A stretch of 64,000 nucleotides of DNA from Actinomycetota bacterium (GCA_009702045.1 WLIV01000002.1:1-64000); one strand, 5' to 3'; shown: positions 34,758-43,098, counted from the stretch's first letter. Numbers and translations: made by a program. The notes: generated from the sequence alone by a model not told the origin.

Positions 34758-35615
34758 ATGGCGCCATCAGCGAGACTCTCCGACGTGCGTCGAACCCTTG
34801 CCGGGCTGCTGTTCGGTCTTGCTTATGCCTGCGCGAGTCTGGCGATCAGCGGATTCCTGTTGCAGCGCACTGCGTTCAACCCCGACAACTCCAGCGCCAC
34901 CGCGGGGGTGATTCTCGGCGACAGCGCCATTCGCGTTCAGCTCGTGAACGCCATCATCGACAACTCGGCGACACCGGTCATTCCCGAAGATGTGGTGAAC
35001 CGGCCGTTGGAGATCGAGCGTCTGCGACGGCTCATCGCGAAGGTGGCCCAGCACCCTGACGGTCAGCAGCTCTTCGCGCAGATCATCCACGACGCGCATT
35101 CGCGGCTGATCGGCGACCACCCTGCCCCGGTGCAGATCACGGGTGAGGAACTGGTGAGCATCACCCGTACCCAACGAGCAGCGGCGACGACCACATTCGA
35201 GCTGTCGGTACCGGAGGTCTCGGCGCTGGCCGTCACCAACCATGTGACCGACTGGCTGGTGCCCATCTTGGCGATCGCCGCCGTGGTCCTTCTTCTCGCA
35301 GGCCTCAGCACCCACCCCGAAAAAGAGTCGATGCTGAAGACGCTGGCACTCGGGCTGGTGGTGCTGGCGCTGACGTCGCTGATCATGGGCTACCTGGTAC
35401 CCAAGTTCGCCATCCCGACGCTCAGCAAGAGCGTGTGGGCGCACATTCCGGCGCGGATGGCGGACGAACAACTGCCACTGGTGATCGGGATGATGGTGGT
35501 GCTGATCGTTGCGGCGGTTCTGGCGGTGGCGGGCAGCGGCATGATGCGGCGCCAACGCCGCTGGAGCCAGCCGATCAGCACCTACCGCTACAGCGAGGAA
35601 CGTCGCTGGAGTTGA
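34758..35615 (+). CDS. Four-helix membrane protein, unknown function
   Basis: A 285-residue membrane protein. An N-terminal helix (about 14-34) is followed by a ~130-residue extracytoplasmic domain rich in Ile/Asp and without cysteines, then three helices at about 165-187, 193-213 and 240-262, and a basic C-terminal tail. No motif recognised. Start ATG 34758 lies next to a -10 shared with the divergent DUF983 gene. Convergent with the class III aminotransferase gene. Confidence 0.7.
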   Translation: MAPSARLSDVRRTLAGLLFGLAYACASLAISGFLLQRTAFNPDNSSATAGVILGDSAIRVQLVNAIIDNSATPVIPEDVVNRPLEIERLRRLIAKVAQHPDGQQLFAQIIHDAHSRLIGDHPAPVQITGEELVSITRTQRAAATTTFELSVPEVSALAVTNHVTDWLVPILAIAAVVLLLAGLSTHPEKESMLKTLALGLVVLALTSLIMGYLVPKFAIPTLSKSVWAHIPARMADEQLPLVIGMMVVLIVAAVLAVAGSGMMRRQRRWSQPISTYRYSEERRWS

Positions 35616-35632
35616 CCGGCGCAAGGGTTCGG

Positions 35633-37006
35633 TCAGGCGAGCAACTCGTCGACGAACTCGCCGAACACAGCCGCATACCGCAAGGCGTCGTCATCGGTAT
35701 GCAGGACCGAAATCAGCCATTGCTCATCGAGGCCCGGTGGCAGCAGCACGCCACGGTTGATGCCGTGCATCCACTGGGCGAAGGCAAGGTCGAAGTCGGT
35801 TTCCTTGTAGTCGCGGTAGTTGGTGATCGGCTCAGCCGCCCAGGTGACGCATCCCTTGGCACCGAACTGCACGGTGTGTGCCGGCAATCCCGCCCGAGCG
35901 ATGATCGTGTCGCACGCGTCGAGCAGCAGACGGTTGCGCTGGATCGCCGAGTTCGTTGCTTCGGGTGTGCAAATCTCGGTGAGCACGGCCTTGGATGCAG
36001 CCATGCACAACGGGTTGCCGTTGTACGTTCCCAGGTGCACCACCTTGCCGTTGGAGATCTGATCCATGCACTCGTAGGTGCCACCGAAGGCACCCAGCGG
36101 CAGACCGCCCCCGATGCTCTTGGCCAACGCCACAAGGTCGGGCTGCACCCCGACGGCACCAGTGGCGCCGCCCCAGCCGGCAGTGATGCCGGTCTTCACC
36201 TCGTCGAAAATCAGCATCGTGCCGTACTTGCGAGTGATCTCTCGCACACCCTGCAAGTAACCCGGCAGCGGTTTGCAGATGCCGATGTTTTCCATCACCG
36301 GCTCGACGATGAAGCACGCGACATCGCCGCCCTTCAGCGCCAACTCGAGGGCTTCAAGGTTGTTGAACGGCACCACGATCGTGTCGCGCAACACAGCGCG
36401 GGTGATGCCTGCGGTGGACGGGATGGACCTCGGCGCGTGGGCCGGGCCGGCCTCACTGACCGGCGGCTTCATCGAGATCATGACCTCGTCGTGGTGACCG
36501 TGGTAGCCGCCCTCGACCTTGACGATCTTCTCTCGGCCGGTGACGCCACGAGCGACGCGAATGGCGTCCATCGTGGCCTCGGTTCCGGAGTTGGTGAAGC
36601 GCCACATCGGCAGCCCGTAGCGGTCGCGCAGCAGTTCGGCGACATCAGCGTTGGCCTCGCACGGTGTGACGAACAACGTGCCGTTGTCGAGCTGAGTCTC
36701 GACGGCGCGACGCACGGCCGGATGACAGTGACCCGAGAACAGCGCCCCGTAGCCCATGTCGAAGTCGACGTAGCGGTTCCCGTCGACATCTTCCATCCAG
36801 GCCTCCTGCGCCCGGCGCACCACGATCGGGTGCGGGTCGTAGGCCTGGAAGCTACTGGGGACACCCATCGGCAATACCTTGCGGGCACGTTGAGTGGCCG
36901 CCTGAGACCCGCGCGTTCGGTCCATGTACACGCCGAGTTCACGAGTGGTGATCAGCTTGGCCCGTTCGGCGAGTTCACGCGTGGGAATGCTTTCCGTCGC
37001 GCTCAT
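35633..37006 (-). CDS. Class III aminotransferase (glutamate-1-semialdehyde aminomutase-like)
   Basis: A 457-residue PLP enzyme of fold-type I, class III. NSGTEATMDAIRVAR (cofactor phosphate loop), GGYHGHHDEVM, the Asp in FDEVKTG, and the Schiff-base lysine in ALAKSIGGGLPLGAFGG are all present. The HemL-like middle is clear, but the HemL entry motif GGVNSPVRAF is replaced by MGVPSSFQAYDPHPIVV, so a true tetrapyrrole role is doubtful. It may transaminate or isomerise another amino-acid-derived substrate. No haem-pathway gene is adjacent. Single gene, convergent with the membrane protein. Confidence 0.8.
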   Translation of the reverse strand: MSATESIPTRELAERAKLITTRELGVYMDRTRGSQAATQRARKVLPMGVPSSFQAYDPHPIVVRRAQEAWMEDVDGNRYVDFDMGYGALFSGHCHPAVRRAVETQLDNGTLFVTPCEANADVAELLRDRYGLPMWRFTNSGTEATMDAIRVARGVTGREKIVKVEGGYHGHHDEVMISMKPPVSEAGPAHAPRSIPSTAGITRAVLRDTIVVPFNNLEALELALKGGDVACFIVEPVMENIGICKPLPGYLQGVREITRKYGTMLIFDEVKTGITAGWGGATGAVGVQPDLVALAKSIGGGLPLGAFGGTYECMDQISNGKVVHLGTYNGNPLCMAASKAVLTEICTPEATNSAIQRNRLLLDACDTIIARAGLPAHTVQFGAKGCVTWAAEPITNYRDYKETDFDLAFAQWMHGINRGVLLPPGLDEQWLISVLHTDDDALRYAAVFGEFVDELLA

Positions 37007-37178
37007 GACGTAGTCCTCCGGATTCCGTTCTCTGGAGCCTACCTCACGATGGAATCCGTCGTGAACACGTGGTGCCGCGAGTGGTGCAACTCCCCTCCGG
37101 TTGAACGCCCAACCGACGCCCGACCTGGAATCTCATGGTGGAATTCGTCCCAGGATGTGGCACACTGCTGGCCTTCAT

Positions 37179-37255
37179 GGTGGCCGTAGCTCAGCTGGTA
37201 GAGCATCAGTTTGTGGTACTGAGGGTCGCGGGTTCGAAACCCGTCGGTCACCCCA
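37179..37255 (+). tRNA. tRNA-His (GTG)
   Basis: Cloverleaf: acceptor GTGGCCG/CGGTCAC, D arm with AGCTCAGCTGG, anticodon loop TTGTGGT with GTG anticodon, T arm GGGTTCGAAACCC. The extra G at 37179 pairs with discriminator C at 37252, diagnostic of tRNA-His. CCA is encoded. Confidence 0.97.
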
Positions 37256-37304
37256 AGGCGTCAGCTACAGGACACACGGTGTGCCCCGTACACTGCTCGC
37301 CATT

Positions 37305-37376
37305 GCGCCTCTAGCTCAACGGCAGAGCAACGGACTCTTAATCCGCAGGTTCTGGGTTCGAAACCCAGGGGGCGCA
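37305..37376 (+). tRNA. tRNA-Lys (CTT)
   Basis: Acceptor GCGCCTC/GGGGCGC, D arm GCTC...GAGC, anticodon loop CTCTTAA with CTT anticodon, T arm CTGGGTTCGAAACCCAG, discriminator A. No encoded CCA. It lies 49 nt after tRNA-His; a TACACT element at 37290-37295 may give it its own promoter. Confidence 0.97.
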
Positions 37377-37384
37377 CGCAGCGA

Positions 37385-37408
37385 AACGGCACCCGAAAGG
37401 GTGCCGTT
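37385..37408. terminator. Terminator hairpin after tRNA-Lys
   Basis: Perfect 10-bp stem AACGGCACCC / GGGTGCCGTT with a GAAA tetraloop, between tRNA-Lys and the convergent oxidoreductase gene. It can serve both strands. Confidence 0.85.
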
Positions 37409-37423
37409 CGGCGTTGTGCACGC

Positions 37424-38395
37424 TTACAGGATCAGCGCACTCTTGCCGGCGACACGGCGCTGCACCTGATCATCGAGCGCCCGTGCTGCATCGGCAAACG
37501 CATACTCGGTCGGCGCCACCGGATGAAGCTCACCACGTTCAACGGCGGCCACCATGTCGGCCAGCATTGCTGCATTTTCTGCGAGATGACCTCGGAACCA
37601 GCCACCCCAGTTGACGCCAACGATGCGCCGGTTCCCGAGCAACACGAGGTTCAACGGCAGCCGCGGGATCTCGCCGGCGGCGAACCCGACGACGAGGTAC
37701 TGCCCGTCGTCGGCAAGTGCACGGACGGCCGGCTCGGCCAACGACCCGCCAACGGGGTCGTACACCAGATCGACCCCACCCCCGCTGAGCTCGCGCGCAC
37801 GTGTCTTGAGATCCTCGGATGAAGTGTCGATCACCGACTCGGCGCCGAACTGCACGGCAAGGTCGCGCTTGTCTGAACTGGAGGCTGCGGCGATGACACG
37901 CACGCCGAGCATCCGGCCGATGTCGACCGCCGCCAGCCCGACTCCCCCGCCTGCGCCCAACACCAACAGTGATTGCCCTGCCTGTGCCTGCACCCGGTGA
38001 CGGAGGGCGAACCACGACGTGCCGTAGCTCTGCACGAACGTGGCCGCCTGCGCATCGGTGAGCGTCGATGGTGACGGCATGGCCATCTGGTGCGGCACCG
38101 CTACCTCTTCGGCGAAACCGCCCCACGGCAGGATTGCGCAGACGCGGTCACCAATCGCGTGCGAAGTGACACCCTCTCCGAGCTCGGAAATGACACCCGC
38201 AAGTTCCCCACCCGGCACGAATGGCAGCGCCGGTTTGGCCTGATAGAGCCCCTGCACCATCAGACCATCGACGAAGTTCACGCCAGCCGCGCGAACGGCG
38301 ATACGCACCCAACCAGCAGGCAGCGCCGGCGATGGGTGTTCCTTGACCACCACGTCGGCGACCGGACCGAAAGCAGAACATGAAACAGCGCGCAT
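37424..38395 (-). CDS. NADPH:quinone oxidoreductase family protein (MDR)
   Basis: A 323-residue zinc-independent medium-chain dehydrogenase/reductase. The GroES-like N-terminal domain ([18 protein letters not shown]) is followed by the NADPH Rossmann domain with [15 protein letters not shown] and [10 protein letters not shown]. The zinc-ligand cysteines of alcohol dehydrogenases are absent, as in quinone reductases (QOR). Probably reduces quinones or enones using NADPH. ATG 38395 is chosen ([10 protein letters not shown] start; TACCGT 8 nt upstream). Divergent from a GNAT gene. Confidence 0.88.
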   Translation of the reverse strand: MRAVSCSAFGPVADVVVKEHPSPALPAGWVRIAVRAAGVNFVDGLMVQGLYQAKPALPFVPGGELAGVISELGEGVTSHAIGDRVCAILPWGGFAEEVAVPHQMAMPSPSTLTDAQAATFVQSYGTSWFALRHRVQAQAGQSLLVLGAGGGVGLAAVDIGRMLGVRVIAAASSSDKRDLAVQFGAESVIDTSSEDLKTRARELSGGGVDLVYDPVGGSLAEPAVRALADDGQYLVVGFAAGEIPRLPLNLVLLGNRRIVGVNWGGWFRGHLAENAAMLADMVAAVERGELHPVAPTEYAFADAARALDDQVQRRVAGKSALIL

Positions 38396-38403
38396 GTCCG
38401 ACG

Positions 38404-38409
38404 ACGGTA
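38404..38409 (-). promoter_or_regulatory. -10 hexamer TACCGT, leaderless start
   Basis: TACCGT on the minus strand ends 8 nt before the ATG of the quinone oxidoreductase gene. Confidence 0.4.
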
Positions 38410-38427
38410 GTGCGAAGCTATACATCT

Positions 38428-39042
38428 ATGCGGCTCGAACCATTCACCCTCGTCGGCGCCCACGTGCGATTGGTGCCGCTCACCCGGGCACTCGCGCCCG
38501 CCCTCTTGGTCGCAGCCAATCGTGACCGGTCGACATTCGGGTTCACCGCCGTGCCCGACGACCTGACGTCGATGGAGGCCTACATCGACGGACTGCTCGC
38601 CGACGCCCAGCGCGACGCTGCGGTGCCGTTCGCGCAGGTACGCGCCGCCGACGGCGCCCCGGTCGGGTGCACCCGGTTCATGAACATCCTGTGGTGGCCC
38701 GATCGCGCCACGCCGATCGAAGTGGAGATCGGTGGCACCTGGCTGGCCACCGACGCGCAGCGCTCACCGATCAACACCGAGGCCAAGTTGCTGTTGCTGC
38801 GCCATGCGTTCGAGCACTGGCACGTCGCCCGGGTGGCCATCTGCACCGACGCCCGCAACGAACGCAGCCGCGCCGCGATCGAGCGCCTCGGCGGCCGCAT
38901 CGAAGGCGTCCTGCGCAACCACCGGCCGTCGGCCGGGCACTCCACGGTCGCCGGCACTCCCCGCGACACCGCTGCCTACTCGATCATCGACACCGAATGG
39001 CCCGCTGTCCGCGATCGGCTCGAGGCCCGGCTGCATGGCTGA
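38428..39042 (+). CDS. GNAT acetyltransferase, RimJ/RimL type
   Basis: A 204-residue N-acetyltransferase of the RimJ/RimL class. It has [18 protein letters not shown] at the start, [28 protein letters not shown] (beta4 and substrate region), and [21 protein letters not shown], the conserved C-terminal motif with the N-x-R-S-x-x-A-I-E-R-L-G signature. Members acetylate ribosomal-protein N-termini, antibiotics or small amines; the target is not inferable. Its stop region overlaps the ATG of a degenerate SDR fragment. Confidence 0.85.
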   Translation: MRLEPFTLVGAHVRLVPLTRALAPALLVAANRDRSTFGFTAVPDDLTSMEAYIDGLLADAQRDAAVPFAQVRAADGAPVGCTRFMNILWWPDRATPIEVEIGGTWLATDAQRSPINTEAKLLLLRHAFEHWHVARVAICTDARNERSRAAIERLGGRIEGVLRNHRPSAGHSTVAGTPRDTAAYSIIDTEWPAVRDRLEARLHG

Positions 39043-39092
39043 CCGTCCCGTCCTGCTGGTCACCGGCGGCCGCTGAGGCAACGGCCGAACTG
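39035..39092 (+). pseudogene. Degenerate start of an SDR-type dehydrogenase gene
   Basis: ATG 39035 opens [13 protein letters not shown] then stops at TGA. The next bases GCAACGGCCGAACTG encode ATAEL in another frame, the residues that normally follow GIGAA in an SDR nucleotide-binding motif. The pattern VTGG...ATAEL suggests a short-chain dehydrogenase gene of which only the first ~20 codons remain, with an internal deletion and truncation. Confidence 0.5.
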
Positions 39093-39095
39093 TAA

Positions 39096-39124
39096 ACATC
39101 GTGTGTACGTCGCGCGCACGATGT
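39096..39124. terminator. Hairpin between SDR relic and flavodoxin-fold genes
   Basis: ACATCGTG / CACGATGT, an 8-bp perfect stem with a 13-nt loop containing further G/C complementarity, directly after the gene relic. Possibly a terminator for the GNAT gene. Confidence 0.5.
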
Positions 39125-39161
39125 CCAGCGGTCCCGCCCTCCTGGTTAACGTCACCGATGC

Positions 39162-39746
39162 ATGCAGGTTCTGCTGGTACTCGCCCATCCCAACCCTGAC
39201 AGCTTCAGCCATGCGATTGCTGATCGCGGGCGGCAGGCGCTGGAATCAGCAGGCCACACGGTGCACCTGCTGGATCTGTACGCGTTGGGCAGCCCCGCAG
39301 CGATGAGTGCCGAAGAGCACGCGGCGTACCAAACGAACGACCCGATCGTGTCGCCGATGGTCGCCGAGCACGCAGCGCTGGTGAAGTCCTGTGAGGCGAT
39401 GGTGTTCGTGTACCCCACCTGGTGGAGCAGCCAACCGGCGATCCTGAAAGGCTGGCTCGAGCGGGTGATGGTGCCCGGCGTCGCCTTCGTTTTCAACAGC
39501 CGCGGCAAAGTTCGACCCGGTCTCGGCAACATCCGCCGCATCGTCGGAATCAGCACGTATGGCTCCCCGCGATCGTATGTGCATTTCGTCAACGACAATG
39601 GCCGGCGCACGCTGGTGCGAGCGCTGCACCTCAACGCCTGGCGATCGCGCACGAAGTGGCTCGGGTTGTACGCGATCGATACCACCACGGCGGCTGTACG
39701 CGACGCGTTCCTGGCGCGAGTCGACCGGGTGCTGGGGGCGCTGTGA
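39162..39746 (+). CDS. NAD(P)H:quinone oxidoreductase-like flavoprotein, copy 1
   Basis: A 194-residue flavodoxin-fold protein of the NQO1/KefF/MdaB type. It has MQVLLVLAHPNPDSFSHAIA (FMN/FAD phosphate region), FVYPTWWSSQPAILKGWLER (family signature) and IVGISTYGSPRSYVH. It would reduce quinones with NAD(P)H by two-electron transfer. Shares the same plan as the next gene (VYPTWWSxQPAxLKGWxxRV in both), so the two are paralogues. The second gene's GTG overlaps this stop, implying co-translation. Confidence 0.86.
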   Translation: MQVLLVLAHPNPDSFSHAIADRGRQALESAGHTVHLLDLYALGSPAAMSAEEHAAYQTNDPIVSPMVAEHAALVKSCEAMVFVYPTWWSSQPAILKGWLERVMVPGVAFVFNSRGKVRPGLGNIRRIVGISTYGSPRSYVHFVNDNGRRTLVRALHLNAWRSRTKWLGLYAIDTTTAAVRDAFLARVDRVLGAL

Positions 39747-40333
39747 AGGTGCTCGTCGTCTACTCCCACCCCGTCGAGGGTTCGTTCACTTCCGCGCTAC
39801 GCGACCGGGTACTCGCCGGGCTGAACGCGGGCGGACACGAGACCCGCCTCGACGACCTGTACGCCGACGACTTCCGGCCCGAACTGTCGGCGTGGGAACG
39901 CACCAATCATCTGCTCCCGCCGGAGCACAAACCCGAGATTGCCGCGTACGCGGCCAACCTGCGGTGGTGCGACGCGCTGGTGCTCGTCTACCCCACATGG
40001 TGGAGCGGTCAGCCCGCCATGCTGAAAGGTTGGATGGACCGCGTCTGGGTGGCCGGCGTCGCCTACGACCTCCCGGAGGGCGGGAACCGCATCCGACCTC
40101 GGCTGCACAACATTCGCCGCATCGTCACTGTCACATCGCACGGCTCATCGAAGTCCATCAACGCGATCCAGGGCGAGAGCGGAAAGCGCGTGGTGAATCG
40201 TTCGCTGCGCGTCCTGTGCAACAGGTACGCGCGCACCCGTTGGCTCGCGTTGTACCGCATCGATCGCTGTTCAGCGCAGACACGCGAAGCATTCTTGGCC
40301 AAGACTGAACGCTCGATGCAGCGGCTGCGCTGA
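39743..40333 (+). CDS. NAD(P)H:quinone oxidoreductase-like flavoprotein, copy 2
   Basis: A 196-residue paralogue of the preceding gene. It opens with MKVLVVYSHPVEGSFTSALR, then VLVYPTWWSGQPAMLKGWMD and a HNIRRIVTVTSHGSSKS segment. GTG 39743 overlaps the upstream stop (GTGA). The alternative longer frame upstream is antisense-like and not supported. The two may form a heterodimer, since flavodoxin-fold quinone reductases are dimers, but that is inference. Convergent with the RNA methyltransferase gene. Confidence 0.86.
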   Translation: MKVLVVYSHPVEGSFTSALRDRVLAGLNAGGHETRLDDLYADDFRPELSAWERTNHLLPPEHKPEIAAYAANLRWCDALVLVYPTWWSGQPAMLKGWMDRVWVAGVAYDLPEGGNRIRPRLHNIRRIVTVTSHGSSKSINAIQGESGKRVVNRSLRVLCNRYARTRWLALYRIDRCSAQTREAFLAKTERSMQRLR

Positions 40334-40354
40334 CAGCGGACTCGCCGGCCGTCT

Positions 40355-41545
40355 TCAGCGGTCGAAGACCGTCACCACTTCCACATGCGGTGTATGCGGG
40401 AACAGATCGAGCACGGTGGAGCCATCATGGCGGTAGCCGTGCTCCGCCAACAGCATCGTGTCGCGGGCGAGCGACACCGGATCGCAGCTGACCAGCACCA
40501 CGCGAGCGGCGCCGGTGGCGCTGAGCACCTCGACGGCTGAACGACCCAGACCGGCGCGAGCCGGATCGGCGACGACCAGGTGGGCGGGTGTCGCCGCCCA
40601 GCGTTCGAACAGCGACTCGACGACGGCGGCCTCAGGCGCGTTCACTCGGGCATCCGCACAGGCCGACGGCGAACTTTCCACGATCACTGCTGCGGGGACA
40701 CCCAACGCGCTGGCGAAGAGCCCGCACCCGCCATAGGCGTCGAGCAATGGCGAGCCACGCGACACCGACCCGAGGGCGTCGCCGCACGCGTGGCGCACTG
40801 CAGCCACCAGCAGCTCGGCAGCCTCCGGTCCGGATTGGAAGAACGACGCGGCACTGACTTGTAACGAACGACCGGCGACCGTCTCGTGCAGCACCGCTGC
40901 CGGGCCGATGCCGACGTGCGCCGGCAGACCGGTCAGCTGCGCGCGGTCCGCGTGAGCGAAGGCCGTCGCTTCACCCGACGCGATGCCCACCCGCAGCGAC
41001 ACCTCGTCAGCGCCCTCTACGCGCAATTCCGGCAGCAGCGCAGCGAGGTCGGGGAGCGCGACCGGGCATGCATCAAGCGTCACGATGCGATGACTGGCGC
41101 CAGCACGCAAACCGACGCGCCCGTCGGCGGCGACTGCCAACCGCATCCCGCTTCGATAGGCCCACGGCCCGACTGCTCCCCCGGCGCGCACCACCGCATC
41201 GGGCAACTTCGCCGTCCGGCGCAACGCGTCCGCCACGATGTCGATCTTCCACGTGAGCTGTGCCTCGGGCGAGATGTGCTGCCAACCACACCCGCCGCAC
41301 CCGTTAGCGACCTGCGGGCACGGCGGAGCGACACGATGTGGCGAGGCCTCGAGCACATCGGCCACGACCGCTCGGGCAAAGTCGCGCTTGGACATCACGA
41401 TGCGGGCCTGCACCGTCTCGCCCGGCAGACCGCCGTTCACGAACACCACTCGACCATCGGGCAGATGCCCGATTCCGTCGCCACCAGCTGCCATCTTCTC
41501 GATACTGACCGGCGCGAGGTCGGGCGGCGGGGTCGAGTGGCTCAC
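40355..41545 (-). CDS. RNA uracil-5-methyltransferase (TrmA/RlmD family)
   Basis: A 396-residue SAM-dependent m5U methyltransferase. An N-terminal TRAM domain (VSIEKMAAGGDGIGHL) is followed by an iron-sulfur motif CPQVANGCGGCGWQH (the four cysteines of RlmD-type enzymes). The Rossmann methyltransferase domain with LLDAYGGCGLFA comes next, then DPARAGLG, and the catalytic cysteine in VLVSCDPVSLARD. Whether the target is 23S rRNA or tRNA cannot be decided. GTG 41545 is chosen as the first start before TRAM. Divergent from rpe. Confidence 0.9.
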   Translation of the reverse strand: MSHSTPPPDLAPVSIEKMAAGGDGIGHLPDGRVVFVNGGLPGETVQARIVMSKRDFARAVVADVLEASPHRVAPPCPQVANGCGGCGWQHISPEAQLTWKIDIVADALRRTAKLPDAVVRAGGAVGPWAYRSGMRLAVAADGRVGLRAGASHRIVTLDACPVALPDLAALLPELRVEGADEVSLRVGIASGEATAFAHADRAQLTGLPAHVGIGPAAVLHETVAGRSLQVSAASFFQSGPEAAELLVAAVRHACGDALGSVSRGSPLLDAYGGCGLFASALGVPAAVIVESSPSACADARVNAPEAAVVESLFERWAATPAHLVVADPARAGLGRSAVEVLSATGAARVVLVSCDPVSLARDTMLLAEHGYRHDGSTVLDLFPHTPHVEVVTVFDR

Positions 41546-41586
41546 GCCGTGAGCATACGGACGCAGCGGCGAGCCACATCGCGCAC

Positions 41587-41592
41587 TACCCT
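41587..41592 (+). promoter_or_regulatory. rpe -10 hexamer TACCCT, leaderless start
   Basis: TACCCT ends 7 nt before the rpe ATG; no ribosome-binding site is visible. Confidence 0.5.
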
Positions 41593-41599
41593 CGCGCCG

Positions 41600-42283
41600 A
41601 TGCCGAGGATCGAGATCGCCCCCAGTGTTCTGCCCGCTGACTTCGCCCGGCTGGGCGAAGAACTCGCCGCGCTCGAGGCGGCCGGTGTCGATCGCATCCA
41701 CTGGGACGTCATGGACGGCCAGTTCGTCCCGAACCTCACATTCGGACCCGCCGTCATCGCTGCCGCCCGCACGCACACCACCTTGCCGTTCGAGGCCCAC
41801 CTGATGGTGCTCACCCCCGACAACATGGCTGCCGAGTACATCGAGGCCGGCTGCCAACGACTCACCGTCCACGCCGAGGCGTGTACACACCTGCATCGCA
41901 CACTCGGACTGATTCAGTCACTCGGGGCCAAGGCGTCGGTGTCGCTGAACCCGGCCACACCGGTGTCGGCGGTTGCTCACGTGCTCGACCTGGTCGACAT
42001 GGTGTTGATCATGACCGTCAACCCCGGCTTCGGTGGTCAGCGGTACATCGCGGCAATGGAACCAAAGATCCGCGAGCTGCGAGCGATGATCACCGCACAA
42101 GGGCTCGCTGACCGAGTCGACATCGAGGTCGATGGCGGCATCGGGCCGTCCACCGTGGCCGCTGCAGTCGGCGCTGGCGCCAACATCCTCGTGGCCGGCA
42201 GCGCCCTGTTCCGCGACCCCGAAGGGTTGACACACGCCGTCACCGAACTGCGGGCAGGTGCCGAGGCTGCGTTCACCCTCTGA
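41600..42283 (+). CDS. rpe: Ribulose-phosphate 3-epimerase
   Basis: A 227-residue TIM-barrel epimerase interconverting ribulose-5-phosphate and xylulose-5-phosphate in the pentose phosphate pathway. IAPSVLPADFARLGEEL starts the barrel. Metal/catalytic residues are seen in HWDVMDGQFVPNLTFG (Asp-x-Met-Asp-Gly), AHLMV, MTVNPGFGGQ and VDGGI. Start ATG 41600. The stop overlaps the end of the convergent secreted-protein gene by 11 bp. Confidence 0.96.
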   Translation: MPRIEIAPSVLPADFARLGEELAALEAAGVDRIHWDVMDGQFVPNLTFGPAVIAAARTHTTLPFEAHLMVLTPDNMAAEYIEAGCQRLTVHAEACTHLHRTLGLIQSLGAKASVSLNPATPVSAVAHVLDLVDMVLIMTVNPGFGGQRYIAAMEPKIRELRAMITAQGLADRVDIEVDGGIGPSTVAAAVGAGANILVAGSALFRDPEGLTHAVTELRAGAEAAFTL

Positions 42284-42932
42284 GGTCGCGCACGGAGCGG
42301 GCGAACGCGAACAGCGCCTGCTTGATCAGCACCAACACGATCAGCCCAGCGAGCGCGTACAGCAACGGTTTCAGGAAGGACCACAGGATCGCGCTCCCCT
42401 GACCATGCAGTGGGGAGAGCAGACCCGAGTCCACTGACGTTCCGTCCGCTAACAGCGTTCGCACGGGATCGTCCACTCGCGGACATGCGGTGTCGCTGTC
42501 GTTGAGACCGATCACGGCGTCACCGCCGAACAAGGCAGCCGGTTCTCGGACTGCGCTCACCAATCGGCCGGTCGTCTCGTCGGCGCGCACACCGACGATG
42601 TAGTGCCCGCCGACCGACAAGAAACGCGCCTGAGGCCCGTACAGCACATCGGTCTCTCCGGCGATGAGGTACGCGCCGAGGTCGCCAGACAGTTCACGGT
42701 CGATACTGAGCCGCGCAGTGGTGGGGTGTACGAGATCGTCAAGTGCCGTGATCGTGCCGGTGAATACCGCCAGCGCAGGTGCAGGAGCCAGGCAGCCGGC
42801 AGGAACGACGATCAGCGGCCCCATCGGGGCCACCGTGCCCGGAGGAGCGGTCTCGGCGAAGGCCCGACCGCCGCCGAGAACAGTGCCGATCGTGGCCGTG
42901 AGGCCGAGGCACGCCCAGAGCATCCGTCGCAT
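42273..42932 (-). CDS. Exported membrane-anchored protein, unknown function
   Basis: A 219-residue protein with a signal peptide (MRRMLWACLGLTATIGTVLG, cleavage likely after GRAFA), a ~150-residue beta-rich extracytoplasmic domain with two cysteines, and a C-terminal membrane helix (LKPLLYALAGLIVLVLIKQ) with a short basic tail. Sorting-signal and lipobox motifs are absent. Domain appearance suggests a small tissue-inhibitor-like or OB-type fold (ITALDDLVHPTTARLSIDRE), but that is not reliable. ATG 42932 is preferred (TAGCGT 7 nt upstream). Confidence 0.65.
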   Translation of the reverse strand: MRRMLWACLGLTATIGTVLGGGRAFAETAPPGTVAPMGPLIVVPAGCLAPAPALAVFTGTITALDDLVHPTTARLSIDRELSGDLGAYLIAGETDVLYGPQARFLSVGGHYIVGVRADETTGRLVSAVREPAALFGGDAVIGLNDSDTACPRVDDPVRTLLADGTSVDSGLLSPLHGQGSAILWSFLKPLLYALAGLIVLVLIKQALFAFARSVRDLRG

Positions 42933-42939
42933 CTCGCTC

Positions 42940-42945
42940 ACGCTA
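42940..42945 (-). promoter_or_regulatory. -10 hexamer TAGCGT, leaderless start
   Basis: TAGCGT on the minus strand ends 7 nt before ATG 42932. Confidence 0.4.
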
Positions 42946-42987
42946 GTGACCACGAGCGCAGATGCGGTGGCAGGCCATACTGGGGAG

Positions 42988-43098
42988 ATGGGCTTCGATC
43001 CGACTCGTCCGAAGGTGGTCAAGCGCGGCGACTACGTGGTGATGGCCGCCGCGTCTGCGGCCACGGTGGCGTTGCTGCTGTGGGCCCTCTTCGGCTGA
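42988..43098 (+). CDS. 36-residue single-helix membrane peptide
   Basis: ATG 42988 begins MGFDPTRPKVVKRGDYVVMA, followed by a hydrophobic helix (ASAATVALLLWALFG) to the end. Basic N-terminus and hydrophobic C-terminus give the plan of small inner-membrane proteins. CATACT ends 6 nt before the ATG and GGGGAG abuts it, so either leaderless or conventional initiation is possible. Too short for a family call; probability of being real is moderate. Confidence 0.5.
   Translation: MGFDPTRPKVVKRGDYVVMAAASAATVALLLWALFG

Noticed and set aside
38417-38430. A leaderless promoter TATACA for the GNAT gene at 38428
   Set aside because: The hexamer ends only 3 nt before the ATG, which would put the transcription start inside the coding sequence.
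39422-40333. A 303-residue protein starting at 39422 for the second flavoprotein
   Set aside because: Its first ~107 residues are out of frame with the upstream flavoprotein gene and unrecognisable; the real product starts at GTG 39743.
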